Part shown: in pieces, positions 1 through 11,434 of the stretch
Numbering within the stretch: the stretch's first letter is position 1
Layout: every line of letters starts with the position of its first letter
Origin: an uncultured beta proteobacterium
GTDB lineage: Bacteria; Pseudomonadota; Gammaproteobacteria; Burkholderiales; Burkholderiaceae_C
Length of the DNA stretch: 64,000 nt
Direction: 5' to 3'
Assembly: GCA_903876735.1 (NCBI GenBank)
Contig: CAIRAW010000005.1
Span: 1 to 64,000, forward strand
Made by a program: the position numbers and the translations under genes
Notes under the pieces: generated by a model
Told to the model about the DNA's origin: nothing
Seen by the model: only the letters and a program-made list of their open reading frames with translations
Databases searched by the model: none

Positions 1-1
1 G

Positions 2-1090
2 CGCGAGATGGACACCGTTGCCCGATTTGGCGGTGACGAATTCATGGTCATGCTGGAGAATCTTGGCGATGATATGGTCAGCGCCGCGCGGCAAGCTGCG
101 GTCGTCAGCGAAAAGATCCTCCGAAATATCAGTCAACCATACGCTCTCAACGAGTCCGAGTTCCACCACAGCACAACGAGCATCGGCATTACCCTGTTTT
201 CTCCGAATGAGCAGTCGGCGGACGAACTCATGAAGCAGGCGGACGCTGCCATGTACCAGGCCAAGGATGCAGGGCGCAACACGATGCGTTTTTTCGACGC
301 TGAAATGCAGGTCAGGTTGATCGAGCGCACGGAGCTGGAAGCGGATCTCCGGGAGGCAATTGCAAACGATGAGTTTATTTTGCATTACCAACCACAAGTA
401 GACGCTGCAAGCGATGTGACTGGTGCGGAAGTGCTGGTACGCTGGTTGCATCCTCGACGCGGACTGGTCGCACCGGGGCAATTTGTCCCGCTGGCCGAAG
501 AGGTTGGTCTGATCGGGGAACTGGGTAAATGGGTGCTGATAACAACCTGCAGCCAATTGACGCGTTGGGCCACTCAACCAGGAATGTCACACCTTTCCTT
601 ATCGGTAAATGTGAGCTCGCATCAGTTCAGTCAGACGGATTTTGTCGACCAGGTCGCCCAAATACTGTCGGATACCGGAGCCGACCCCCGGCGCCTGAAA
701 ATGGAGTTGACCGAAAGCATCATGATCAGCAACGTCGATGATGTGATGGTCAAAATGAACGCGCTCAAAAGCAAGGGGATTGGTTTCTCGTTGGACGATT
801 TTGGCACCGGCTATTCGTCGCTCGCTTACCTGAAGCGGCTGCCGATGGATGAACTCAAGATTGACAAGAGCTTTGTGCGCGACATTCTGATTGACCCCAA
901 TGATGCGGCGATCGCCGGGATGGTTATCGCGCTGGCCAACAGCATGGGATTGACTGTGATCGCCGAGGGCGTCGAAACCGTTGCACAGCGGGACTTTCTT
1001 GCTGGTATAGGTTGCCACAACTACCAGGGCTATCTGTTCAGTCAACCCTTGCCGGCGCAGGAATTCGAGGCGCTTGTGGCGCCGGTTTGA
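2..1090 (+). CDS. GGDEF/EAL cyclic-di-GMP protein (5' truncated)
   Basis: The reading frame is open from the window edge, so the N-terminus lies outside. The first visible residues run into an intact GGDEF signature (RFGGDEF), the diguanylate cyclase active site. An EAL phosphodiesterase domain follows at about residues 115-360. In it the name motif reads EVL rather than EAL, but other catalytic blocks look intact: LTES, DDFGTGYSSLAYLKRLP, KIDKSFV, AEGVET and QGYLFSQP. The protein therefore probably makes or degrades c-di-GMP, with hydrolysis favoured by the complete EAL set. Upstream sensor domains such as PAS or membrane segments are likely but not visible. The gene converges on the Bax inhibitor-1 family gene across a shared hairpin. 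Confidence 0.93.
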   Translation, partial: REMDTVARFGGDEFMVMLENLGDDMVSAARQAAVVSEKILRNISQPYALNESEFHHSTTSIGITLFSPNEQSADELMKQADAAMYQAKDAGRNTMRFFDAEMQVRLIERTELEADLREAIANDEFILHYQPQVDAASDVTGAEVLVRWLHPRRGLVAPGQFVPLAEEVGLIGELGKWVLITTCSQLTRWATQPGMSHLSLSVNVSSHQFSQTDFVDQVAQILSDTGADPRRLKMELTESIMISNVDDVMVKMNALKSKGIGFSLDDFGTGYSSLAYLKRLPMDELKIDKSFVRDILIDPNDAAIAGMVIALANSMGLTVIAEGVETVAQRDFLAGIGCHNYQGYLFSQPLPAQEFEALVAPV

Positions 1091-1142
1091 GGCATGGACC
1101 GGCCGTTGTGGGGAATGGTCGGAATCGTCCCATGGCCAGACC

Positions 1143-1165
1143 AAAAAAAGGCCCCGTAGGGCCTT
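1143..1165 (-). terminator. Rho-independent terminator between convergent genes
   Basis: A 7-bp stem (AAGGCCC/GGGCCTT) with a 4-nt loop lies 30-50 bp past the minus-strand stop at 1196. Read on the minus strand it is followed by a run of seven T, the classical form. On the plus strand the tail is weaker (TTGCTTG), so it may work only partly for the GGDEF/EAL gene. Confidence 0.8.
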
Positions 1166-1195
1166 GCTTGTTTGCAGCAGCATTGCCGCTGCCAT

Positions 1196-1891
1196 TCAGT
1201 CGCGTTCGCCGCCGAAGATACCCAGCAGGGCCAGCAGGCTCTGGAACACGTTGATGATGTCGAGGTACAGGGCCAGGGTGGCGCTGATGTAGTTGGTTTC
1301 GCCCCCGTCAACAATCTGCTTGAGGTCGTACAGCATGTAGGCGCTGAAAATGCCGATGGCCATGACCGAGATCACAGCCATGCCGGCCGTGGAGCCAACG
1401 AAGATGTTGATGATGCCGCCGATCATGATGGCGATGGCGCCGACAAACAGCCACTTGCCCATGCCAGAGAGGTCGCGCTTGATGACGCTCGACAGCGTCG
1501 CCATGACGAAAAACACGCCGGCCGTGCCACCAAAGGCGGTCATGATCAGTTCAGGGCCGTTCTTGAAACCCAGCACCATGGCAATCATGCGGGACAACAT
1601 CAGGCCCATGAAGAAGGTGAAGCCCAGCAGCACCGGCACGCCAGCGGCTGAATTCTTGGTCTTTTCGATCGCATACATGAAACCGAAGGCACCACCCAGA
1701 AACACGATCATGCCCAGACCACCGCCCATTGAACGGGTGATGCCGGTCGCCACACCCAGCCAGGCGCCCAAAACCGTTGGCACCAGGCTCATCGCCAGCA
1801 GCCAGTAGGTATTACGCAAAACCTTGTTGCGCTGCTCACTCAGCGTGTTCACGCCGAAACTGCGGTCAATCGATTGCACGTTGTCATTCAT
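1196..1891 (-). CDS. Bax inhibitor-1/YccA family membrane protein
   Basis: The protein is 231 aa, the usual size for the bacterial BI-1/YccA/YbhL family. A hydrophilic N-terminus (MNDNVQSIDRSFGV) precedes about seven hydrophobic segments. The C-terminal part shows the family pattern SAYMLYDLKQIVDGGETNYI with a following segment ALYLDIINVFQSLLALLGI, where the acidic residues correspond to the family's pH-sensing pair. The start at 1891 has GGAG about 9 bp upstream; the frame stays open further upstream but lacks family similarity. Members act in the inner membrane, some as FtsH modulators or calcium leak channels. The exact role here is unknown. Confidence 0.92.
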   Translation of the reverse strand: MNDNVQSIDRSFGVNTLSEQRNKVLRNTYWLLAMSLVPTVLGAWLGVATGITRSMGGGLGMIVFLGGAFGFMYAIEKTKNSAAGVPVLLGFTFFMGLMLSRMIAMVLGFKNGPELIMTAFGGTAGVFFVMATLSSVIKRDLSGMGKWLFVGAIAIMIGGIINIFVGSTAGMAVISVMAIGIFSAYMLYDLKQIVDGGETNYISATLALYLDIINVFQSLLALLGIFGGERD

Positions 1892-2077
1892 GGTCAGAAG
1901 CTCCTTCAATGTCTGCCAGCAGCAGATACGGCGCATTCTAGGGGAATCAAGCCCCAAGCAAGAATTATTCGTGCGGAAATCCTGTACTGACCAGGGTTTT
2001 TGCTTAATGCCGGACTGACAAGCGGGTGATGCGCAGGCGTTATGCTTGATTCTTCGTTCAACCGAGGTCTCTAAGTC

Positions 2078-2488
2078 ATGAAGAACACATTTTCCCTGGA
2101 ACTTTCCGATGTCAAGAAGGTCGCGGCGGCAGCCGAAGCCGAGGCGCTCAAGAACAATTGGGCGGTCACGATTGCCATCGTTGATGACGGCGGTCATTTG
2201 CTCTGGTTGCAGCGACTCGATGGCGCACCCGCAATTTCTGCCCATATTGCGCCGGCCAAGGCGCACACGGCGGCGCTGGGTCGACGCGAAAGCAAGGTCT
2301 ACGAAGATGTCATCAACGGCGGACGCACCTCCTTTCTGAGCGCGCCGCTCATCAGCGGCATGCTTGAAGGCGGGGTACCGGTGCTCAGGGACGGTCAGTG
2401 CCTGGGCGCCGTCGGTGTCAGCGGCGTGAAATCGAGCGAAGACGCACAAGTGGCACGGGCCGGCATCGCTGCTTTAGGCCTGGCCTAA
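2078..2488 (+). CDS. GlcG/HbpS-like heme-binding family protein
   Basis: The protein is 136 aa with the GlcG/HbpS (DUF336) pattern: an N-terminal helix rich in Ala (VAAAAEAEALKNNW), then VTIAIVDDGGHLLWLQRLDGA, a central KAHTAALGR segment, and a glycine-rich end (VPVLRDGQCLGAVGVSG). Family members fold as small alpha/beta proteins; some bind heme or accompany glycolate oxidase or alcohol dehydrogenase genes. No such partner is adjacent here, so the substrate or partner is unknown. GAGG lies about 10 bp before the ATG. Confidence 0.85.
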   Translation: MKNTFSLELSDVKKVAAAAEAEALKNNWAVTIAIVDDGGHLLWLQRLDGAPAISAHIAPAKAHTAALGRRESKVYEDVINGGRTSFLSAPLISGMLEGGVPVLRDGQCLGAVGVSGVKSSEDAQVARAGIAALGLA

Positions 2489-2512
2489 ACAGTTGTCCCC
2501 TCGTTCGGCCGT

Positions 2513-3334
2513 TTAATAGTCGAGCCGCTCGGGCTTGAGTTCCTGCAGGATGGTGGTGGCGATTTCTTCAATTGACTTGGTGGTCGTCGACAGCCAGCGG
2601 ATGCTGGAGCGGCGCATCATGGCCTCGGCTTCGCGCACCTCCATGCGGCAGTTTTCCAGCGAGGCGTAGCGGGAATTGGGTCGGCGCTCGTTGCGAATTT
2701 CGCTCAGACGCTCTGGCTGGATCGTCAAGCCGAACAACTTGCCGTGATGGGGCTTGAGTGCGGGTGGCAGATGGCCGCGTTCGAAATCTTCCGGAATCAG
2801 CGGGTAATTGGACGCCTTGAGGCCATATTGCATGGCCAGATAGAGCGAGGTCGGCGTCTTGCCGCTGCGGCTGACGCCGACCAGTATCACGTCTGACTGC
2901 ACCAGATCGGTGTTGGATTGCCCGTCGTCGTGCGCAAGAGAGAAGTTGATGGCTTCAATGCGCGACTGGTATTCCTCGCTTTTGCTGACATCGCTGAAGC
3001 GCCCAACGCGGTGGTTGGACTTGACATTGAGTTCCGCTTCAAGCGGCTGCACAAAGGTCTGAAACAGGTCGAGCAGCATGCCCTGACAGCCAGCCGTGAT
3101 GACCTCGAGAACGCCCGTGTTGACGACCGTGGTGAAAACGATCGGCTTGTTGCCGTCGATAACGCCGGCATGGTTGATCTGTCGAACCGCTTGCAGGGCC
3201 TTGTCAACGCTGTCGATAAAAGGCAGTCGTACGTGGCGGTGTTTGAGCTCGAATTGCGCCAGGATGGCATTGCCAAAGGTCTCGGCCGTGATGCCGGTGC
3301 CATCCGAGATAAAGAAAACAGTGCGGTTGGACAT
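2513..3334 (-). CDS. ppsR: PEP synthase regulatory kinase/pyrophosphorylase PpsR
   Basis: The 273-aa protein starts [19 protein letters not shown], the typical N-terminus of the PpsR/YdiA (DUF299) family. A P-loop [15 protein letters not shown] sits near residue 150, followed by the NYPLIPEDF block. The enzyme inactivates PEP synthase by ADP-dependent phosphorylation of a threonine beside the catalytic His and reactivates it by Pi-dependent pyrophosphorylysis. Its divergent neighbour is ppsA, which makes the assignment firm. The frame is open 13 codons further upstream, but the start at 3334 matches the family N-terminus. Confidence 0.96.
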   Translation of the reverse strand: MSNRTVFFISDGTGITAETFGNAILAQFELKHRHVRLPFIDSVDKALQAVRQINHAGVIDGNKPIVFTTVVNTGVLEVITAGCQGMLLDLFQTFVQPLEAELNVKSNHRVGRFSDVSKSEEYQSRIEAINFSLAHDDGQSNTDLVQSDVILVGVSRSGKTPTSLYLAMQYGLKASNYPLIPEDFERGHLPPALKPHHGKLFGLTIQPERLSEIRNERRPNSRYASLENCRMEVREAEAMMRRSSIRWLSTTTKSIEEIATTILQELKPERLDY

Positions 3335-3559
3335 GGTCAGGTGCTGATAAAGGGTTGTTCGGGCGTTTGGCATGCCGCTGCAGCGAACTGCGTTGCGGGG
3401 CTCTCACACCCTACAATGACGCCAATTAACGGATTTTCTCATGCGCTGCTTTGACCTGCCACAAACAAGACGCCGTCAGCTGGCCCGCATGAGCACGGCG
3501 AGCGCAAGCCTGAACCGGTTTTCGCCCGCCGCTACGCTTTTAACTTCTGGAGCTTTCCC

Positions 3560-5953
<2,394 letters not shown>

Positions 5954-5955
5954 CC

Positions 5956-8262
5956 ATGGCCGGCGGCTTGCGTCTGCAGGGCTGGCTGCTGGCAATCTGG
6001 TTTGCTGCGTCCTTTGGCGTTGTTTTTTTCGCCCACGACCTGAGCGTCGTTGTCAATGGCTGGCCGGTTGGCTACTGGTTTGCCGCGCAGGGCAGTGTGT
6101 TCATTTTTATCGCCATCGTTGCGTTGTTTGCGCGGTTCGCCAATCGGCGCGACGCCGGGCCTGCAGGCGTCGATCTGGCCTATGCTGCCTACAGGCGGCG
6201 CTTGCATTGGCGCTTTGGCGCCTACGTGCTGTGCTTGCTACTGTTTTTGCTGGTTCTGGCGCTGGCTGAACAGTGGGGCCTTAAGAAGAGTTGGGTTGGC
6301 GCGATCTTTTTGTTTGCCACGGTATGCCTGTACGCGGTCATTGGCATCTACGGCCGCACCTCGGACTCGGCCGAGTACTACGTTGCCGGGCGCAATATCC
6401 CGGCGGTTTACAACGGCATGGCGACAGCGGCGGATTGGATGAGCGCGGCCTCGTTCATCAGCATGGCAGGTGGGCTCTATCTGCAGGGGTTTTCCGGTAC
6501 GCCGGGGCAGCCTGGTGGGCTTGTTTATGTGCTGGGCTGGACCGGTGGCTTTTGTCTGGTGGCGCTGCTGGTTGCACCCTACCTCAGAAAATTGGAACTG
6601 TATACGGTGCCCGACTATTTTCAGGTCCGCTTTGGCGGTCGCTGGCCGCGCATCATTGCTGCCTTTTCGGCGGTCCTGTGCTCTTTCACCTATGTGGTAG
6701 CGCAGATCTACGGCGTCGGGTTGATCACCTCTCGCCTGACCGGGGTCCAGTTCGAGATTGGCATTTTGCTGGGGCTCGGCGGTGTGCTGGTGTGTTCCTT
6801 TCTGGGTGGCATGCGGGCTGTTACCTGGACCCAGGTAACCCAGTATGTGGTACTGATCCTGGCTTTCCTGATACCGGTTTCGTGGCTGGCCTACAAGCAG
6901 TTGGGTAACCCCTTGGCGCCCTTTGTCTATGGGCAACAACTGCCGAAGATCGCAGCGCTGGAACAGCAGCTTCTGGCGTCGCCGGCAGAGCGGCAGGTCA
7001 CAGACGAATATGCGCGGCGTGCGCAGGAATATGCTGAGAAACTGCAGGATGTGGACGCCGCACTGCAGAGTGCGCGCAAGGGATTGAAGGACAGAATTCA
7101 ATTTTTGAACGAGCACCGCGCCGACGAATCGGTCATTGTTGCCGCTCGCCGCGAACTGGCAGCGCTGCCCAGGGATACGGCCATAGCCCGCGACACCTGG
7201 GCGCGCGCCATGCAGGACAACCTGGAGCGCGCCAAACCGCTGGGTGGCATGCCGGCGCACACCCAGGCTTTCGCTGGCGACCCCGACGGGAACGCGGATG
7301 ACCGCGCGGCATTTGAAAACTCCAGGCTTAATTTTTTGACTCTGATGTTTTGTCTGATGGTCGGCACAGCGGGTCTGCCGCATCTGTTGACCCGTTTTTT
7401 TACGACCCGAACGGTTGCCGAGGCACGTACATCGGTGGTCTGGTCGCTATTCTTTATTGCCCTTTTGTACCTGGCCGCGCCAGCCCTGGCGGTGCTGGTC
7501 AAGTACGAGATCATGAGTCATCTGGTGGGCCAGAGTTTTGATTCACTGCCGGTCTGGATTGCGCAGTGGGCGAAAGTGGACCCGTCTCTGATCTCGGTCA
7601 GCGATGTCAACGGAGACCATATTCTCCAGTTCTCCGAACTCAGGATGGGGGCCGATATTGTGATGTTGGCAACGCCAGAACTGGGCGGTCTGCCCTATGT
7701 TGTGTCGGCGCTGGTGGCCGCAGGCGGATTAGCGGCGGCCTTGTCGACGGCTGATGGCCTGTTGTTGACCATCGGCAACGCGCTGGCGCACGACTTGTTC
7801 TTTCGCGGTGCCAGCGGTAGCGGACAGGCCGGCGCGGTACGTCGGGTGATGTTGTCAAAATTCGTGCTGCTGGTGGCCGCCCTGGTGGCGGCCTATGTTG
7901 CAGCGCAACGTCCCGCTGACATTCTTTATCTGGTTTCCGCCTCATTCTCACTGGCGGGGGCTGCATTTGTGCCCGTCATGGTGCTTGGAATACTGTGGCC
8001 CGGGACGACCTCCAGGGCCGCCGTTTGTGGCATGACAGCGGGCCTGGGGCTGACGATTTATTACACGGCGATCAATGCGGCGGCGGTTCGATCGGCGTTG
8101 GGACTGAACGGCAGTGGCCTGTGGTTCGGTATTCAGCCCGTCTCTGCCGGTGTTTTCGGCATTCTGGCTGGCGTGCTGGTGACCGTCGGGGTCAGTCTGG
8201 TGTGGCCATCCTCGGCCGTGCCTTCTGGGGAACGCGGCGCGGCTGGCGCCGATGGCATATAA
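5956..8262 (+). CDS. large sodium:solute symporter, ActP-like (VC_2705 type)
   Basis: The 768-aa membrane protein belongs to the sodium:solute symporter family. The hallmark GRTSDSAEYYVAGRNIPAVYNGMA and the following AADWMSAASFISMAGG are near residues 135-175, and GLAAALSTADGLLLTIGNALAHD is near 590. About 13-14 hydrophobic segments are visible. Two features enlarge it: a charged coiled-coil-like insert at about residues 323-455, and an EF-hand-like loop at residues 550-561 just before a membrane segment. The subfamily often accompanies acetate metabolism genes. Being 2 bp behind ppsA suggests uptake of a gluconeogenic acid such as acetate or pyruvate, but the substrate is inferred only. Confidence 0.88.
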   Translation: MAGGLRLQGWLLAIWFAASFGVVFFAHDLSVVVNGWPVGYWFAAQGSVFIFIAIVALFARFANRRDAGPAGVDLAYAAYRRRLHWRFGAYVLCLLLFLLVLALAEQWGLKKSWVGAIFLFATVCLYAVIGIYGRTSDSAEYYVAGRNIPAVYNGMATAADWMSAASFISMAGGLYLQGFSGTPGQPGGLVYVLGWTGGFCLVALLVAPYLRKLELYTVPDYFQVRFGGRWPRIIAAFSAVLCSFTYVVAQIYGVGLITSRLTGVQFEIGILLGLGGVLVCSFLGGMRAVTWTQVTQYVVLILAFLIPVSWLAYKQLGNPLAPFVYGQQLPKIAALEQQLLASPAERQVTDEYARRAQEYAEKLQDVDAALQSARKGLKDRIQFLNEHRADESVIVAARRELAALPRDTAIARDTWARAMQDNLERAKPLGGMPAHTQAFAGDPDGNADDRAAFENSRLNFLTLMFCLMVGTAGLPHLLTRFFTTRTVAEARTSVVWSLFFIALLYLAAPALAVLVKYEIMSHLVGQSFDSLPVWIAQWAKVDPSLISVSDVNGDHILQFSELRMGADIVMLATPELGGLPYVVSALVAAGGLAAALSTADGLLLTIGNALAHDLFFRGASGSGQAGAVRRVMLSKFVLLVAALVAAYVAAQRPADILYLVSASFSLAGAAFVPVMVLGILWPGTTSRAAVCGMTAGLGLTIYYTAINAAAVRSALGLNGSGLWFGIQPVSAGVFGILAGVLVTVGVSLVWPSSAVPSGERGAAGADGI

Positions 8263-8263
8263 T
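8235..8263 (+). promoter_or_regulatory. possible -10 element for the S6 operon
   Basis: A perfect TATAAT (8258-8263) overlaps the stop codon of the symporter gene, about 80 bp before rpsF. The expected -35 position has no good match, so this is only a candidate sigma-70 promoter. Confidence 0.3.
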
Positions 8264-8343
8264 CGCCGGCTAACCTTGCCACACTTCACACGACGCTGAG
8301 GGTGGCTTTTTCTGCCCAATGGGGCTATCCACAAGGAGTATCA

Positions 8344-8709
8344 ATGCGTCATTACGAAATCATTCTCATGATCCATCCGGATCAGAGCGAACAAGTTCCC
8401 GCCATGCTGGAACGTTACAAGGGCATGATCATTGCCGGCGGCGGCAAAGTGCACCGCGTCGAGGACTGGGGTCGTCGCCAGTTGGTCTACATGATCAACA
8501 AGCTTGCCAAGGCGCATTATCTTTGCGTCAACATCGAGGCCGATCAGGCGGTGATGGCCGAACTCGAGCACGCATTCAAGTTCAATGACGCGGTGTTGCG
8601 CCATCTGACTGTCTTGAAGAAGAAGGCCGATACCGGTCCGTCTTCGATGATGAAGACAGTCGAGCGTGAAGACGCCCGCAAGACACAACAGGCTGAATAC
8701 CAGGCCTGA
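8344..8709 (+). CDS. rpsF: 30S ribosomal protein S6
   Basis: The 121-aa protein starts [18 protein letters not shown] and contains the S6 blocks [24 protein letters not shown] and FNDAVLRHL. It binds S18 in the 30S platform. AAGGAG stands 5 bp before the ATG; the frame is open upstream but without similarity. It opens the conserved rpsF-priB-rpsR-rplI operon. Confidence 0.98.
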   Translation: MRHYEIILMIHPDQSEQVPAMLERYKGMIIAGGGKVHRVEDWGRRQLVYMINKLAKAHYLCVNIEADQAVMAELEHAFKFNDAVLRHLTVLKKKADTGPSSMMKTVEREDARKTQQAEYQA

Positions 8710-8732
8710 CCCCATTTTTGTCAGCGAGGAGC

Positions 8733-9032
8733 GTGAACCACGTTGCCAATCAGCTTGTTCTGACCGCCTGTATCGCCGAGCTTGACGGCTTGCGTTACAC
8801 ACCGGCCGGATTGCCAGCCTTGAATCTGCGACTCGAACACGAGTCAGAAATTCAGGAGTCTGGGCAGACAAGACAGGTCAAGGCGGCGGTGAAAGCGGTG
8901 GCTTTTGGTGCATTGGCTGAGCGGCTTGTCAAACAGGCCATAGGCAGTACCTGGCGCTTCACCGGTTTTCTGGGAACACCTCGCAACGGCAAAAACATTG
9001 TGTTTCATGTTCAAGAGTTTCAGCAAGATTAA
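8733..9032 (+). CDS. priB: primosomal replication protein N (PriB)
   Basis: This single-stranded-DNA-binding OB-fold protein of about 99 aa lies between rpsF and rpsR, as in many proteobacteria. The visible pattern [33 protein letters not shown] and a late [16 protein letters not shown] fits PriB, which stabilises PriA at restarted forks. The start is uncertain. I prefer GTG at 8733 by alignment to relatives, although GAGGAG ends only 1 bp before it; an in-frame TTG at 8718 would add five residues. Confidence 0.87.
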   Translation: MNHVANQLVLTACIAELDGLRYTPAGLPALNLRLEHESEIQESGQTRQVKAAVKAVAFGALAERLVKQAIGSTWRFTGFLGTPRNGKNIVFHVQEFQQD

Positions 9033-9061
9033 CGAATTCGCATTCATTTAAGGAGTCCATC

Positions 9062-9346
9062 ATGGCCGGACCAAAACGTTTCAATAACAAAGACAAGCGC
9101 CCGAAGCGCCCAGCACAAAACCTGCTGTTCAAGCGCAAGCGCTTTTGCCGCTTTACCGTGACCGGTGTCGAAGAGATCGACTACAAGGACATCGACACCC
9201 TGCGTGATTTCATTGCCGAAAACGGCAAGATCATTCCCGCGCGCCTGACTGGCACCCGTGCCATTTTCCAGCGCCAGCTCAACACCGCTATCAAGCGCGC
9301 GCGTTTTCTCGCGATGCTGCCGTACAGCGACCAGCACAAGATCTAA
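9062..9346 (+). CDS. rpsR: 30S ribosomal protein S18
   Basis: The 94-aa protein has a basic N-terminus ([20 protein letters not shown]), then RKRFCRFT and the S18 signature [13 protein letters not shown] ending in [19 protein letters not shown]. It partners S6 in the small subunit. AAGGAG lies 8 bp before the ATG. Confidence 0.98.
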   Translation: MAGPKRFNNKDKRPKRPAQNLLFKRKRFCRFTVTGVEEIDYKDIDTLRDFIAENGKIIPARLTGTRAIFQRQLNTAIKRARFLAMLPYSDQHKI

Positions 9347-9357
9347 GGAATACGACC

Positions 9358-9810
9358 ATGCAAATTATTCTGCTCGACAAGGTCGTGAACCTTGGCAATC
9401 TCGGTGAAATCGTGCGCGTCAAGGACGGTTATGCCCGCAACTTCCTGATTCCTTCCGGCCGTGCCCGTCGTGCCACGGAAGCTGCAAAGGAACAGTTCGA
9501 AGCCAAGCGCGCCGAACTCGAAAAAGCTGCTGCAGTCAAACTGGCCGAAGCGCAAGCTGTCGGCGAAAAGCTGGGCGGTACAACCGCCAAGCTGACACAG
9601 AAGGCCGGCGTTGATGGTCGCCTGTTTGGCTCAGTGACCAATGCCGACATCGCTGAAGAGCTGACCAAAAACGGTTATGCCGTGGCCAAGGCTCAAATTC
9701 GCATGCCCAACGGTCCGATCAAGGTCGTTGGCGACAGTACCGTCAGTGTGGCTTTGCATACCGACGTCGTGGTTGATATCACGGTCTCGGTGTACGGCGA
9801 AACTGCCTAA
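9358..9810 (+). CDS. rplI: 50S ribosomal protein L9
   Basis: The 150-aa protein begins [19 protein letters not shown] and continues [16 protein letters not shown], the L9 N-terminal domain and signature. A long Ala/Glu/Lys helix links to a C-terminal domain containing [16 protein letters not shown]. It is the last gene of the S6 operon; a terminator follows. Confidence 0.98.
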   Translation: MQIILLDKVVNLGNLGEIVRVKDGYARNFLIPSGRARRATEAAKEQFEAKRAELEKAAAVKLAEAQAVGEKLGGTTAKLTQKAGVDGRLFGSVTNADIAEELTKNGYAVAKAQIRMPNGPIKVVGDSTVSVALHTDVVVDITVSVYGETA

Positions 9811-9830
9811 ATCACCGGCGCTCCGCTTTG

Positions 9831-9866
9831 AAAGCCGCCAGGGTGTTCAGCCCCGGCGGCTTTTCT
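9831..9866 (+). terminator. Rho-independent terminator after rplI
   Basis: The 9-bp stem AAAGCCGCC/GGCGGCTTT encloses a 15-nt loop that can pair further (GGG/CCC). TTTTCTC follows on the plus strand. It ends the rpsF-priB-rpsR-rplI operon and separates it from dnaB. Confidence 0.8.
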
Positions 9867-9996
9867 CTTGCTGCTCAGGCAGATTAGTCCCGGAATCTCC
9901 ACAGATTGTTCACAGCTTTTAAGCAGCTTGTGCCCAGCAATTCACTCGACGCCAGACGGGCACTGGCGTAGTATTAACGGCCTAAAGGAAACCTTC

Positions 9997-11406
9997 ATGT
10001 CTGCTGTACTTTCTGCCGTACCTGATGATTACGGTCAAGACCGGCAAGTTGCGCAATTGCGCATACCGCCGCACTCGGTCGAGGCCGAGTCCAGCGTGCT
10101 GGGTGGGCTGCTGCTCGACAACGGTGCCTGGGACCGGGTTGGCGATCTGCTGAACGAGGGCGACTTCTATCGTTTTGAGCACCGCATGGTGTTCGGCGCT
10201 ATCGGCGCCTTGATCAATGCCTCCAAACCGGCTGATGTGATCACGGTATTTGAGCAATTGCTGGGGCAGGGCAAGGCTGAGGAGATCGGTGGCCTGGCCT
10301 ATCTCAACGCCCTGGCCCAGTATGTGCCCAGCGCCGGCAATATCCGGCGCTACGCCGAGATTGTTCGCGAGCGCTCGATCCTGCGCAAACTGGTCAGCGC
10401 CAGCGACGAGATATCGACCACCGCTTTCAACCCCAAGGGGCGCGCGGTGGCGACCATTCTGGACGAGGCCGAGCAGAAGATCTTCAATATCGGTGAAGAG
10501 GGCGCACGCAATCGCCAGGGTTTTCAGGCCATGGACACGCTGGTGGTGGCGTTGCTGGACCGGGTTCAGGAGATGGCTGACAACCCCAATGATGTGACCG
10601 GTGTGCCGACCGGGTTTTATGATCTGGATCGCATGACCGCCGGCTTTCAGGCTGGCGACCTGATCGTGCTGGCAGCCCGCCCCTCAATGGGCAAGACGGC
10701 GCTCGCCATCAACATTGCCGAGCATGTGGCGCTCAACGAAGGCCTGCCGGTGGCTGTGTTCTCGATGGAAATGGGTGCGGCGCAACTGGCTGTGCGTATT
10801 GTGGGGTCGATTGGTCGCATCGATCAGAGTCACTTGCGCACCGGCAAACTAACCGATGAAGAATGGCCACGCCTGACCGAAGCGATCGAAAAACTGCGCA
10901 CCATTTCCCTGCACATTGATGAGTCGGCGGGCCTGACCTCCAGCGAACTGAGGGCCAATGCGCGGCGCCTGTCGCGCCAGTGCGGCAAGCTTGGGCTGAT
11001 CGTGGTCGATTACTTGCAACTCATGAGCGGCTCCAGCAACAGCGATGGCGAAAACCGTGCCACCGAACTTGGCGAAATTTCCCGTGGCTTAAAAATGCTG
11101 GCCAAGGAATTGCAGTGCCCGGTGATGGCCTTGTCGCAGTTGAATCGCAGTGTGGAGACCCGTCCTGACAAACGCCCCATGATGAGCGATTTGCGCGAAT
11201 CCGGCGCCATCGAGCAGGATGCCGACATCATCATGTTCATCTACCGCGACGAGTACTACACCAAGGACGCCTGCAAGGAACCCGGCGTGGCGGAAATCAT
11301 CATCGCCAAGCAGCGCAATGGCCCGACCGGCGTTGTCAAACTGGCCTTCCTGAAGCCGATCACCAAATTCGAGTCGCTGGCCTCAGGCGGCAGCGGAGAT
11401 TTTTAG
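9997..11406 (+). CDS. dnaB: replicative DNA helicase DnaB
   Basis: The 469-aa protein unwinds DNA ahead of the replisome as a ring hexamer. The N-terminal primase-interacting domain holds LRIPPHSVEAESSVLGGLLLD. The RecA-like C-terminal domain carries Walker A ARPSMGKTALAINIA with Lys233, Walker B LIVVDYLQLM, and the DnaB block MALSQLNRSVE...SDLRESGAIEQDADIIMF. Length is standard and no intein interrupts the P-loop. AAAGGA lies about 9 bp before the ATG. Its place after the S6 operon is common in proteobacteria. Confidence 0.98.
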   Translation: MSAVLSAVPDDYGQDRQVAQLRIPPHSVEAESSVLGGLLLDNGAWDRVGDLLNEGDFYRFEHRMVFGAIGALINASKPADVITVFEQLLGQGKAEEIGGLAYLNALAQYVPSAGNIRRYAEIVRERSILRKLVSASDEISTTAFNPKGRAVATILDEAEQKIFNIGEEGARNRQGFQAMDTLVVALLDRVQEMADNPNDVTGVPTGFYDLDRMTAGFQAGDLIVLAARPSMGKTALAINIAEHVALNEGLPVAVFSMEMGAAQLAVRIVGSIGRIDQSHLRTGKLTDEEWPRLTEAIEKLRTISLHIDESAGLTSSELRANARRLSRQCGKLGLIVVDYLQLMSGSSNSDGENRATELGEISRGLKMLAKELQCPVMALSQLNRSVETRPDKRPMMSDLRESGAIEQDADIIMFIYRDEYYTKDACKEPGVAEIIIAKQRNGPTGVVKLAFLKPITKFESLASGGSGDF

Positions 11407-11434
11407 TCTGCCACTGCGCCGGGCGTCGGCTGTC

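Noticed and set aside
3335-3559. Short ORF in the ppsR-ppsA gap (starting near 3440)
   Set aside because: It overlaps the ppsA start out of frame and has no ribosome site or similarity.
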